Positions 46,141 to 58,292 of a DNA stretch of 64,000 bases are shown one piece after another. The position numbers were made by a program, and so were the translations under genes. The notes beneath the pieces were generated by a model, which was not told the origin of the DNA, searched no databases, and saw only the letters and a list, made by a program, of their open reading frames with translations. The stretch is from NCBI RefSeq assembly GCF_014633365.1, contig NC_068347.1, positions 12,181,655-12,245,654 on the forward strand, in the 5' to 3' direction. Position 1 is the first letter of the stretch, and the number at the start of each line of letters is the position of its first letter. This DNA is from Diospyros lotus (lineage: Eukaryota > Streptophyta > Magnoliopsida > Ericales > Ebenaceae).

Positions 46141-47695
46141 CATTACAAAAAAATTAGCATTTAGCGATAATTTTTTTTGCATTTAGCGGTAGTTAAAAAC
46201 TGTCACTAAGTCAACCGTTGCGGAGCGTTTAGCGATGGTTTTCAGCAATCGCCGGAATAACCGTCGCTAATTATATTTTTTGCGGCAATTTAAAAAATCA
46301 CCACAAAATAATTGATTTAGCGGCGATTTTTATAATATTTAGCGACAGTTATGAAACCGCCGCAAAAAATTTTAAAAAAATTAAACTTTTAATTTTAGCT
46401 GCGGTTTTAAAACAGTCGCAAAAATTAAAAATTTAATTTTTTAATTAACAGGCCTGCGCGGCCCGTGTGGCCAGCCCAGCCATTCGAGCCTAGCCCATGC
46501 GCGTGCTGGCTCGTGTGCGCGCCTAGCCCTTACACGCCACGTGGTCACTTGTGCGCGCGCCACGTGGCGATACTGAAAATTAAATTCCAGAGCCTTTCCT
46601 CCCTAAGTTTCGAACCTAGAATCCCAAGTACGCGCGCGCGCACGAACCGCCTGATCTACGAAGCCCCCTTGACATATATGCACACACATATATATATATA
46701 TATTATATACTAATCTAACAACTAATTTTCAGAATTATATTTTATATTTTTTAATATATATTAAAAATATTTATTAATTGATTATTTTTTAAAAGAATAA
46801 TGGAATAAATTTAAAATAAATTAATTGAGTTACACTAAATAAATTAATTGATTAATTTTATATATTTTTTCAAAATTATTAAAATTTTATATATTAAAAT
46901 TTTGTTAAATTTATTTTTATTTTTTTAAATTAAATTTTTAATAAATTTTGCTATTAATTTAAATTAAATTTTAAATTTATTTTTAAGATTTTATATTTGT
47001 TTTTATTAATTTAATTTTTAATTATTCTTTTAAGCAAAATTTAATTTTTTTTAATGAATTTTGCGACGATTTATAGAAACTGCCGTAAATGTTAATTTAA
47101 TTTGAATTTTAAATTATTTAATTTTTTAAATTTAACAGTGATTTTTGAAAAATCGCTGCTAAATTGAATTTTTTTAATGAATTTTGCGACGATTTTTGAA
47201 AATCGTCACAAATGTTAATTTAATTTTAATTTTGAATTATTTATTTTTTTTTTTAATTTAGCGGCAGTTTTCGAAAACCGCCGCTAAATTTAATTTTTTA
47301 ATGAATTTTACGGTAGTTTTTGAAAATCGTCGCAAATTTTAATTTAATTTTAATTTTGAATTATTTAATTTTTTTTTAATTTAGCAGCGATTTTCGAAAA
47401 TCGTTGCTAAATTTAATTTTTTAATGAATTTTGCAGGGGGTTTTTGAAAATTGCCGCAAATGTTAATTTAATTTTAATTTTAAATTATTTAATTTTTTGA
47501 ATTTAGTGACGGTTTCTCAAATATCGTCACGAAATTGAATTTAATTTTTAATTATTTAATTATTTTTTAAAATTAGCGACGATTTTTTAGAAATCGCCGC
47601 AAAATTAAATATTTTACTGAATTTTGCGGCGATTTTATGAAACCGCCGCAAAATTTTAAAAAAATCGCAACAAAAAATTAATTTTTTTTGTAGTG
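46141..47695. mobile_element. Non-autonomous CACTA element (1555 bp) built of hairpins
   Basis: Starts CATTACAAAAAAATTAGC and ends with the complement of CACTACAAAAAAAATTA, flanked by TTT on both sides (46138-46140, 47696-47698). Copy 1 of the block has a single TTT there, proving the boundaries. It encodes nothing. The interior carries about fifteen inverted units such as GCGACGATTTTTG + AAAATCGTC, and GCGGCGATTTTC + GAAAATCGCCGC. 46450-46660 is a GC-rich island, and an ORF there (46465-46713) is not a gene. Confidence 0.88.
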
Positions 47696-47819
47696 TTTAA
47701 AGAATATTCTATAAATAAATATTAATTAATTTAGTTAACTTAGCATGATATAATTAAAAATAATTTTTCATATTTTATAAAAATTTTAAAAATGCAGACT
47801 TCATAAAATTAAAAATAAT

Positions 47820-48330
47820 AATTGAACGCAAAGAAGCATCACATTCAGATTCTGGAACATCACAGTTTGAAGGAGCATCGTCATTTTGTTTTAATTTAAA
47901 TGCAAACTTCGAAAGTCAAGAGAAAAATATTGATATTAATGACAAAAATGATTCAATTGAGCAACCTATTGGGAGGAAGAAAGAAAAAAAAAAAAAAAAA
48001 AGGGTGACGAGATGATGCAATTTTCTAGATCTGTGAAATAAGAAAATCAACAAATTACGGATATGTTTAAAGAAATCCAGACACGTATGCAAGAAACGCA
48101 AGCTCTAATACAAAGGAGTTGTGAGAACGACATGAAGAGAATAAAATTTTATAGAGGGATGCGGATTCCATAAAATATCCAATGGTACATGATGTTATTC
48201 GAAGTGAACAAATGAGAATTTGTGAAAAAAGAGCTTGTAAGTAACAATTTTGAGGAAATAGATCATCAAATTCATTTGGCCAGTATTTTGGTGATTATGG
48301 AAGAAATGGGGATGACCTTTCAAATTTTTA
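47820..48330 (+). pseudogene. NAM-associated/Harbinger-like remnant, copy 2
   Basis: The counterpart of 28650-29280: SFCFNLNANFESQEK, then IEQPIGRKKEK, then an A-run (47981-48000) and GDEMMQF. It is frame-broken in the same places. Confidence 0.5.
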
Positions 48331-48361
48331 AATGGTAGTTTAGAATTAAGAATAGAAAGTA

Positions 48362-49190
48362 TGTAATACTCCAAAAGTTGGTAAACAAATGTTTTGATGG
48401 GAATACGAAATTTTATAGGAGATTGATATCAAAATACCCTGAATAGGCGATTGAATCTACTGCAGAAAGTTCTTTGGAGCTTAGATATCTAAGGAAAAGG
48501 TTAGGTGGTCAACGAGTGTCCCGATATAAGATTTATGACATAGAAAAAAATCAGATCAGAGACAGTTTTTGGTACAGCTATGAGTCGTCCTGAAAAATCG
48601 AATGATCATAAATAACTTCTAAAAAGTCAACGGAACCCTGAAAGGGCTCTGGTTTTATGTAAGGATCAACCCTGAAGTGGAGACACTAAGATAAAAATGT
48701 ACTTATCGAGTAACTTGAAGTTATCAATCTTGGATTTTGAGTATCTCGATGATTATTAATTAGATATTTGAGAATTACGCAAAGTCTAAAATGGGATTAT
48801 GAAGTTAATTGAGATTAATTATGAGGGTATGGCCTTGGTTAATTATGAAGAGTAATGAGGTGAGGTGTTAGAAATGGAAAAAAGTGAGTTAGTAAAACTA
48901 ACAATAGTATAAATTAATTAAAGGTATGATGAGGTGAGGTATGGTGAAATATGATGAAGTATGGTGAGGTGAGGTATGACGAGATAAAATAAGTTAGTAA
49001 AAGTCATGATTGCGGATTTCCAAAGTCATTCCATTCTAATTTTAGATCACTTTGGAGTCCAAGCCTATAAATAGGATCATGGGGTTGTTCAAATAATTCC
49101 AAGTGAGTTTGAAGGATTGAGGGAATCCAAGTCTGTTTTAGAAGTACTGAATAATTTAATTTAAATAAAAACTTACATTAAACATCATTA
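48362..49190 (+). repeat. Truncated Tekay-like LTR, copy 2
   Basis: Begins TGTAATACTCC. It matches 29301-30157 with a few deletions and ends at the same join as copy 1. Confidence 0.75.
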
Positions 49191-49195
49191 GAAGC

Positions 49196-49813
49196 TTATT
49201 CAAATTTCAAGAAAACCATTCGAATATGAAGGAAGACATCCAGATATGAGGAAGGATATCCAAATATGCTGAAGGCTCATCCGGATACACTGGGACTATA
49301 TAACACAAGCTATTCAGATATTTGGAAGAAGTATTCGGATATGAGCAGGACATCCGGATATGATTCAGGCCATCCAAATATCTCACTAAGGCATTCGAAT
49401 GCTACATGAGCCATTCTGATATGGTTTTCAACTTTTGAGAGAGGTATCTTGATATTAAATGGAGCATCCGGATATGCTGGACCTATCCGGATAGAAGGAA
49501 ATGGTATCTGGATATGAGTTTTGACTTATCTGGATGCATGAAAAAGCCATCCAGATATCACATACAACATATATATAGGACACATTCGGATACGAAAGCA
49601 AAGCATCCGAATATTACTAGGGCTATTAGGATACGAACAAAGGCTATCCGAATACTATTCACAAAGATCAAACAAGCTATTTGGATATGCGCATATACCA
49701 TCCGAATATAACAAGAGCCATCCGGATACGCACAGTGCCATTCGGATGTCACTCACATAAATCTTTTTCATCCATCTGGATATCTTCTAGCCCATCTGGA
49801 TGTTACTCACAAA
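49196..49813 (-). repeat. Palindrome array, copy 2
   Basis: The same order of CATCCGGATA-type motifs as 42080-42701, about 27 copies, with different CpG decay at individual sites. Confidence 0.88.
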
Positions 49814-49829
49814 CTATGATATATACTAC

Positions 49830-49974
49830 CATCCTTGGATTTCTCCAGATCAAGCACGCTTAACCCTGGAGTTCTTTGCCTGCATTCAGTCCAAAAGATA
49901 TCCAGCTGATGTTGTTTCCTTCCTTACATATCCTCGATATATACTACTATTCTTTGGGCTCTTGAGATATTACA
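49830..49974 (-). repeat. Cassandra LTR fragment (5S-rRNA-like)
   Basis: Reads CAAGCACGCTTAACCCTGGAG on the + strand, then the same sequence as the LTRs at 52581 and 52994 to ATTACA, more diverged. The ~80 bases at the other end of the LTR are missing; it is fused to the array fragment. Confidence 0.8.
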
Positions 49975-51860
49975 AAAGGGCATTAATAGAACAAGTGGAT
50001 AGAATAGACAAGGGTCTAGGCAAGGCAAGGCAAAAAAGGGTCTACGTAGACTTTGAAAAACAAGACAACAACCTAGAAGTCTTTTAGAACGGAAGAAAAG
50101 GAAGACATGGTAGAAGAAAAACAAGGAACTAAACAAGATGAAGGAACAATAGGTCAAGAAGATCAAGCATCAAAAGAAGAAGGAACGAAGAGAAAAAGAA
50201 AAGAAGAGGTAATAAAGAACTAGGCGGAAGCATAAAAAAGAAAGGGAAATAAAATATGAGTAGGCCAAGCATCAATACAAAGTCTATGATATCTGTATCT
50301 AATGCTTTGCTTGAACTATATTTTTGGAATAGTTGTAAATTTCAACTATTTTATGAAAGTTGATTTGCTTACTACGAATTCTTTTTCTAAAGTTATATAT
50401 TTTGTACATCTTATCTTGATATGCTTACATTATAAGTATGGTCAATTGATGATATTTATGATTCTTAAATTATCTTACATTATATTCTAAATGCTTCATA
50501 TGTTTTTGCATTATATTTTAGGTTATACATCCTAGGTCATGCTAGAATCAGGAAGAGTTAACTCTTCCTCTTAAAAATCCCTAGGCATTGTTTAATGTTC
50601 ATTAGTTGTCATATATTATTAGTTAGGGGGAGTTTTCTAGTTTTCTTATAAGTTATGAGTCAATATTTTAGGAGGAGTCCTCCTCTTGAGTTCTGGTAAA
50701 TTCATAATTTTATATTTTTATTCTCTTAACATTTAGTCTATTTAACATATTTTATATTTTATAGTGCTCATTTATGAGATCTTTTATGTATAAGATAATA
50801 GTAGCAAAGTTTAATAAATTATGTTTACAAATAAAAAAATTTCGTCTTTATTATTATATATATTTTTATCTAATTTTCTTTGTGCTATTTCTCTTACTTA
50901 AATATATGTTTATATGAATTTTATATATTGAATATCTTTTTGTAAGAAAGCCAAAGAAAATTAATTGACTTAATTTGAGATGATTTGGAAGCTACAATTG
51001 CAAAATGGAATTTGAAGGCTAAAGGACGTGACCCACTTATTATTAAATTGAAAAGAAATTAATGAGCATACTTGCTTTATATATATATAAATATATATAT
51101 AATATTATAATATAAATTCAAGCAAAGGAAAGCAGCTGTGAAGACCAAATTGGAAAGACTAATTGGAAGCAAGAAACTGAAGGCCCAGGGGGCATATAAT
51201 AAATAAGGAGAGGCTAATTGGAATGGCCCACTTTAATTGGCCCATGGAGAAATTGGAGGGCTAGGGTGCAGCCACATGCTATATATATATATATATATAT
51301 TAATATATTAAAAGGGGTGGAAAATTTGAATAATTGAGAGAGCAACGGTGGAATTGAAGAACTTAAGAAAAAGGGTTTTAGATTTTCTTATTATTTTTCT
51401 TTTATTATGTCTGGCTAAAATCTTTAGTTGATTCAAGGAATTTAAAAATGGTTAGTAAAATTGTAAAATCTTGTTCTTAACTTTATTTATGTTTCTATTC
51501 AAATATTTATATTTTTTTATTTTACATGTTAATGATTGCATGATTTCATTAATTAAAAATGCTTATTACTTGATTGAATTGTGTGTTCTATAGCTAAACT
51601 GAATCCATAATCCGTAATTATTATGATGTTCAATTGAAGTAGCAATTAAGCAAAACAATTATAATATCAGTTTTTGTTGCTTGCTTAAGAGAAATATAGA
51701 ATGAATTAAATAATCTGACGCTTGTCGATTATTATTCATCTTTAACTTCTTTTTAGTTGGTAATACTATCAGTAAATTCATGAATACCCTAATTTAGATG
51801 CTGCTTTTGAATTAAAATCAGGACTCATACATTTGTTGCCTATTTTTCATTGTCTTGCAG
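49975..51860. other. Unassigned AT-rich DNA
   Basis: No gene recognised. It has purine-rich A/G text at 50080-50260, an (AT)n tract at 51281-51302, and LTR-like non-coding text at 51000-51850 ending TTGTCTTGCAG just before the Athila gag. It may include the 5' region of the Athila element, but I cannot find its LTR start or primer site. Confidence 0.4.
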
Positions 51861-52381
51861 GCGAGGATCATCATAAACATTTAAAAGAATTCCATGTGGT
51901 ATGTTCAAGCATGAGGCCATAAGGCATTTTAGAAGAGCAAGTGAAGCTACGAGCCTTTCCCTTTTCCGTAGCTAAGGATTGGCAGTATGACCTTTCTTCA
52001 GGTTCAATCAACACCTAGAATGAGATGAAGCGATTATTTTTTGAGAAATATTTTCATGCTTTAAGAGCTGTTACCATAAGGAAAAAGATATGTGGTATTC
52101 GACAATACAATGGAGAGACCTTGTGTAAATGTTGGGAACGCTTTAAGAAGTTGTGCGCAAGCTACCGACATCATCAAATTCCTGATAAACTCCTAACCCA
52201 ATACTTTTATGAGGGCTTGTTATCAATGGATAGGAATATGATTGATGTTGCTAGTGGAGGAGCATTGGTCGACAAAACTCCAAAGGCTGCAAAGAACTTA
52301 ATTTCCAACATGGTAGCCAATTCACAACAATTTGGGATAAGAATTGATTATGCACAAAAAAAGGTTAACGAGGTAAATACT
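51861..52381 (+). pseudogene. gag, N-terminal part (Athila)
   Basis: EDHHKHLKEFHVV, then a LRAFPFS-type helix, and NEMKRLFFEKYFHALRAV, GIRQYNGETLCKCWERFK, ASGGALVDKTPKAAKNLIS and NSQQFGIRIDYAQKKVNEV. This is the Retrotrans_gag capsid region. The usual ~100 N-terminal residues are missing. TAG near 52018 and 51920 are stops. The last codons read VNT at 52381, where the solo LTR starts; the next gag residues are at 58293. Confidence 0.88.
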
Positions 52382-52580
52382 TGTAACGCTTCGCTCCCAC
52401 CACGGGTGTTACTAGTGAATAATCAACTAATTATTCACTCGCTAAGGCAATAATGAAGAAACGGGATATGTTTCAATAAGAAATGTCCTATGTGAGAATT
52501 AGGCTTTGCCCCTCCCTTCGCTCCACTCAAGGATTCGAGAAAAATATCAAAAAAAAAAAAAAAACCTCATAGAAATAAAA

Positions 52581-53219
52581 TGTAACGACCCGATCGAGCG
52601 ATAGGAAGGACCGGAACAACTTACCCTGATGGGCCTACACGAACTTCCCAGAGGGGTCACCCATCCCTGGATTACCCCAGGTCAAGCACGCTTAACTTGG
52701 GAGTTCTTTGCCAACATTCAGCCCAAAAGGTATCCAGCTGGTGTTGTTTCCTTTCTTACACTATCCTCGATATATTCTAACTTCTCTGGGCTCTCGGGGT
52801 ATTACATTCTCCCCCCCTTAAGCACATGACGTCATCGTCATGCAACCTTACAACTGGTCCCAGACCTTCTCCCATTGGGGGCTGCCATCCTAGAAGCCTG
52901 CCAGAAGCCGCTCCTTGTACAGGCCCTCAAGCCCCGGCGCCACTCCCCGCCCTCATCGGACCGCTTTCGCCAAGGGTCGACTCTGATACCACCTGTAACG
53001 ACCCGATCGAGCGATAGGAAGGACCGGAACAACTTACCCTGATGGGCCTACACGAACTTCCCAGAGGGGTCACCCATCCCTGGATTACCCCAGGTCAAGC
53101 ACGCTTAACTTGGGAGTTCTTTGCCAACATTCAGCCCAAAAGGTATCCAGCTGGTGTTGTTTCCTTTCTTACACTATCCTTGATATATTCTAACTTCTCT
53201 GGGCTCTCGGGGTATTACA
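52581..53219 (-). mobile_element. Intact Cassandra TRIM retrotransposon (639 bp)
   Basis: Two 226-bp LTRs (52581-52806, 52994-53219) differ by one base that I can see. Target duplication TAAAA is perfect (52576-52580, 53220-53224). On the minus strand the primer site TGGTATCAGAGTC starts two bases after the 5' LTR, and TAAGGGGGGGAGAA precedes the 3' LTR. The 187-base interior codes for nothing. Each LTR carries a 5S-rRNA-like segment (52637-52706, 53050-53119) with AGTTAAGCGTGCTTG (box A), GGATGGGTGACC and CTGGGAAGT (box C). That identifies Cassandra, which is thought to be transcribed by RNA polymerase III and moved by other elements' enzymes. Confidence 0.95.
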
Positions 53220-55101
53220 TAAAACCCAAAACTTTGGTGAAGCGTCACCCTTCTCTAACTCTTAATGAAGAACCAAAGGATGACCTTTCCCAGGATTCGA
53301 TAAAAATAAGCAAACCACACTCGTTTTATTTAACTATGACACAAGGTCTTAATTATTAAAAAATAAATTTGACCCAATTATTAACCCAATTTTATCACTT
53401 CCAAAATTCCTTAAAAAATATTTGGGTTAATCTCCCTTTGAAAAATTTAATGATTTTTCCTTAACCAATCCTCCATTTATTTTTCCCAAAATACACCCAA
53501 TTCCTCATTTAGGAAGTAAATTTTTGAACTTTAAAACATCAAGTTTTCTCATCCATTTTTCCAAAATTCAAGGAAAATACTCCTTTATTTTATTTTTCAA
53601 AATATAGGAATTTTTCTTAAAATGCCTCAAAATTTACATTAATAAATATTTTGGAGGCTCAAATCCACATTTGCTTATTTTTTATAAACATGCTTTTATT
53701 CCAGAAATTTCATAAATAAAATTAAATAAATGAAACAGTAACAAAGGCGCGGCAGCAGCGCGCCTGCCGCACTCGTGGGTTGTGCCAGCGCGGGCTGGCC
53801 GTGTGCGCTGGGCCGATAGCATGCATGCATTTGCAACCGAGCCTGCTGCGTGCCAGCCACGCGCGCGTCTGTTGGCAGCAGCAGCTTGCGACCCCCCTTT
53901 TTTTTCTTTTCTTTTCTTTTTTTTTTATAATTTTTCCATATTCTCCAGAATCTAAATGTACTTAAAATAAAGCATAAATCTACCTCATTCACCCAAAAAT
54001 AAGATCATACCACCCATAAGTTGATTCACACAACATACACCAAAATAGGTTACAAATCCAAGTTTAAACGTCATCAAGTATTAAACCACCATTACAAAAT
54101 ATAAAGGCTATATAATTAGTCTTCCATGCTCATAGTCCTTACCCCTTCCAAGATACCCTTTCCCTTTGAGCTTTCACCCCTACAAAGAGCTCCAAAGTTG
54201 ACCTTATGAGCTATTGCTCAGTAAGGGTGCAATGCAAACAAATGAGAGCATAAGTAACCATGTAATGCGAGATGTAATGCAAATATGGATAGTCTTCCTA
54301 ACCTTCACAACCTTTCAAGGTGGAGACTTCAACCAACCCCTTTTTTCCAACTCCTAGTCCTCCTTATGGCCAAAGGTCCATTAGAGCACACAAATGCATA
54401 TATACTTGCAAACACATGAAACTCATAACAAACATTTGTTAAACATGCAAGACCACTACCCATGGGGTCATCCCTTACCTTAAACTTCTTTAAATCTCCC
54501 ACAATCTTTAACCTGTAAGACGTATTTGCTTTCAACCCTTAAAGAAAAATAATATTTGATCATTAAAACTATTTTCAAGACTATAAATTGAAATAACTAA
54601 AAGGCTTTCAAGGCTTACGTCTTACTCTTCACTTGAGCTTCTCTATTTCTACTTCATATTCATTCTCGGTCAAAGAGATTTGGCCTTCTCCCCCTTTCTT
54701 TTATTTATATTTCTCCTCTTTTCTCATTCTAATTTTTATCTTCAACTCAAGATTCAATCCAAGCCTTTGGATCTTATGGAATTGAGAACCAATCTCCACC
54801 CTTCACTACAAGCATAATCCATGTGCTTAATGAACTTTTAATCTCATCCCTTTAATCACACAGAATTTAATCTCTACCATTGAGAAGAAACACAATTCTT
54901 GGCCAAAGAGAAAATTCCCTTATCCAACAAGATCTCCACTATCCATTTCTTAAAATTAATCTCTCATTATGTTGGCAATCCATGCCAATCTTCAAGAACC
55001 ACTCATAGCCCTTGGATCAAGCCTTATTCCAATACCCATTTTCAACCATTGGATTCCTTGAATTTCCAATTTCTCAAAATTTATTTAAATGTGACTATTT
55101 T

Positions 55102-57671
55102 TGTAATATCCTAGTATTTTGAGAATAATAATAATTAATTTTGTATTTAAAATATTTTTGACATCAATTAAAGATCATAATTGAGAAAACTAATGGGCTT
55201 AGAGTTAGTGGAGTAAGTTAAAAAAAATAAAGGCTAAGTAAATGGGCTTAGAGTTAATAGGCTAAGCTAACTAAATGGGCTTAGAGTTAGTAAGCTAAGA
55301 AAATGGGATTAAAATTAATGAATTAAATAATAATCTATTTAAAAGAAGATTTAGTGAAAAAAATAATTAAGGTGAAAAAATAATTAAAGATAGTGGATGA
55401 AATGATTGAGAAATGTGGGAGACAAAGTAGGGTGTGGAGAAATAATTAAAGATTATGAGTGAGATTTAGTAAAAAATAATTAAGAAATATGACAAAATAA
55501 TTAAAGATGATGGGTGAAATAATTGAGAAATGTGGGAGACAAATTAAGGTGTGGACAAATAATAAAAAATAATGAGTGAAATAATTGAAAAATGTTGGAG
55601 ACAAAGTAGAGTATGGACAAATAATTAAAGATTATGAGTGCAATTTAATAAAAAATAATTAAGAAAGATGACAAAATAATTAAAGATGATGGGTGAAATA
55701 ATTGAGAAATGTGAGAGACAAATTAAGGTGTGGACAAATAATCAAAGATAATAAGTGAAATAATTGAGAAATGTTGGAGACAAAGTAGGGTGTAGACAAA
55801 TAATTAAAGATTATGAATGAGATTTAGTGGAAAATAATTAAGAAAATTGACAAAATAATTAAAGATGATGAGTGAAATAATTGAGAAATGTGGGAGACAA
55901 AGTAAGGTGTAGACAAATAATCAAAGATAATGGATGAAACAATTGAGAAATGTGGGAGACAAAGTAAGGTATGGATAAATAATTAAATATTTTTAGTTAG
56001 ATTTAGTGAAAAATAATTAAGAAATGTGACAAAATAATTAAAGATAATAGGACACTACAATTATGCTAAGCTTAACTCAACCTTCTATAAATAGAGAAAA
56101 CTTGAAAGCTTTGAGAACTTAGATTAGAAAGAGAAATGTTGTAAGAAAAAAAAGATTTGAGATTGAGAAAGAGATTTGGAAAAGAGAAAGAAAAAAAAAA
56201 TAGAGAGAGAAAAATACCAAGAAATTTCTAGAAAAATTTTATAGGCTAGGTTTAGTAGTTTGTGTGAAAATTTGTGGCAAAAGGCGTTGTTGGATATGCA
56301 AATCGAGGTTTCATCGCAATATTAAAGAATACCGAATCGCTCCGCGGGAATGTGAGTTATCTTAAAAAATTTCAGAAATATGAGAATGATATTTTATAAT
56401 TTTTGATGATGAAATTGGAAGAGAAATGCATGATTAATATTTATTATGGATTTTTTTGAGGCAATAGATGCTTGGAAATCAAAGAGAAAATGAGAAATAA
56501 ATAGAACATGGATTATGAAAATTATGGGGCTTAGGAATATTGCTTTAGGAATTATTGAGAATAGAAATTGAGAAAATTTTATGAGAAAGTATTTATTTCA
56601 TAATCTTGAGGAAATAATAGGAGAAAATTAGAGAAATTAGAAAAATTAGAGAAAATTAGAAATCTGATTTTCTTAAATAATTATGATGCTCAGGGTACGC
56701 CAAGGTTCATAATTGAGTATGATTGGAAGTCCAATGCGAATTTTGAGACAAAATTATGTTAGGGGCAAAATTATCTTTTTGCAAGGTAAGTGATACTTTC
56801 TAACTGGATTTAGTTTTATGGAAATGCTTGGTTTGTAAGTTGTTCGATCCAAAACCTTATTTTACGTAAATGATTTTATCATGTTGTCATGCCTTGATAT
56901 GAGTATGTCACGTAGATTGTATTTACGTGTTTGATTTATGAAATATGCATATGAGCATGATGAGATTCAGGGTCATACGTTGCATGGGTTTGGGATTAGG
57001 TACTGGCTCCGTTACTTTGCCAAGGGTGCACCCATACACCTTGGTCTGGCAGGGAGACTGAAAAAATGACAGGTAATCTTAAGGTGCAGTCGACCCAAAC
57101 ATGAGAGTTATGATGTTATATGTATTGCATACATACATGAGCATTAAATGTTTTGTATCCTTATTTAGATGATTCATCATCTAACCTGGGTTTTGCCCCT
57201 GGAATATTCAAACGTTCCAGATGAAAATAGTAGCAGAAACGAGAATGAATGAGACATGTAATGGCACTTAGCAAAGTGCATGATGAGTTGTATGATCAAT
57301 TGAACATATGTTATGTTGCTCATGTATTTAAGTTCTCTTACTTCAAATTCTGAATATTTTGAGAAATGATGATGTAGAACCCTATTTAGGGTTAATGTTA
57401 GTTGAGAATTTATGTTATGTATTAAGTCATGTTGAGAAATTTATGTTCCCGTGATGTAAGAACTGATTTATGATTAATGTTATGATGTTAGGTTCGATTC
57501 TAGCTTCCGCATTTAATGTTTATGATGATTCTCCTTGTGGATAAATGAATGAAAATTTTGGGATGAATAAGAGCAATGATATGGTTTAGTCTTAGTTTTA
57601 GTAATATTAAAAAAAAAAATTATCCCAGAATTGTCCTGAGTTATAACGCGCTCGAAAAATGGGGCGTTACA
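55102..57671 (+). repeat. Solo LTR (2570 bp) with internal tandem repeats
   Basis: Starts TGTAATATCC, ends GGGGCGTTACA, and is flanked by a perfect ATTTT duplication (55097-55101, 57672-57676). It is inserted into the solo LTR at 52382-58292 in opposite orientation. Related to the solo LTR at 20623. Confidence 0.92.
55190..56050 (+). repeat. Tandem repeats inside the solo LTR
   Basis: 55190-55330 has four copies of AATGGGCTTAGAGTTAGT. 55390-56050 has about seven copies of GAAATAATTGAGAAATGTGGG with steps of ~65 and ~110 bases, so the higher-order unit is ~175-180 bases. Confidence 0.85.
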
Positions 57672-58292
57672 ATTTTCATATATCTCACTTTGAAAGACAT
57701 ATTTCACATGATTTCCCATTTAATTTAATAAGATTATTTTTCTATCATAATTGCATGACAACTTTCCAATTTCTTTTCCCTTTACCTTATTTACCCTAAT
57801 GATTACCCTCACTAAAGGCTAGAGTAACTCTTTTTCTAATCCTTTTTTATTTACTTTAATCACTCATTTTTACTCAAAATATCCACCCACAAAATAATTC
57901 ACACCTCTCTTCTCCCAAGAATTTGTCAAGTGTCATCCATGCACTTAATTTGGCGATTTCTTATTTCTTTAATATCTCATCTTATTGAATGAGAACTTGC
58001 CAAGTGTCACTATTTGACACCCACTTGGCCCCCATCCTCAATCTTGGCCATCCAATATTTCTCTATAAATTAATCAAAAATTAAATTCTTCACATAGAGA
58101 ATTTATTTACACATTTTCACCTATAACTATTCTCTTTTAATGGGATAATATCCAAATTATCATATTGCCCTTTTAGAGATATTTCAAATTTATAAACTTC
58201 CATCAGCCAACCTAGGACAATTCCGGAACGCCACATGCCCTTATTTTCATAATTTATTTAATTAAATTCACACTCATACCTAGGATGTTACA

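Larger units (their letters stand above)
45476..49813 (+). repeat. Duplicated block, copy 2
   Basis: Matches 27485-30162 followed directly by 42075-42701. It contains a CACTA-like insertion at 46141-47695 absent from copy 1, and lacks Tat-B (empty site GAAGC at 49191-49195). A ~500-base segment present in copy 1 (about 28200-28690) is largely deleted here. Homology ends after ACTCACAAACT at 49813 (42701 in copy 1). Confidence 0.88.
52382..58292 (-). repeat. Solo LTR on the minus strand, holding two younger insertions
   Basis: On the minus strand it begins TGTAACATCCTAGG (58292) and ends GAAGCGTTACA (52382). Both sides carry ATACT (52377-52381, 58293-58297), a perfect 5-bp duplication. Without the Cassandra element and the inner solo LTR it is about 2.69 kb. 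A GC-rich island at 53740-53900 gives meaningless ORFs on both strands. Other text (53220-55101, 57672-58292) is AT-rich non-coding. Confidence 0.9.

Noticed and set aside
46465..46713. 82-aa ORF in the CACTA-like element
   Set aside because: It lies in a GC-rich patch of a non-autonomous element, with repetitive CGCGCG text and no domain.
52637..53119. 5S rRNA gene copies
   Set aside because: The two 5S-like segments are partial (~70 bases), diverged, and lie inside the matching LTRs of a Cassandra element with target duplication.
53696..53992. ORFs in the GC-rich island of a solo LTR
   Set aside because: Low-complexity composition, no domain, both strands open by chance, and the position is inside an LTR with mapped ends.
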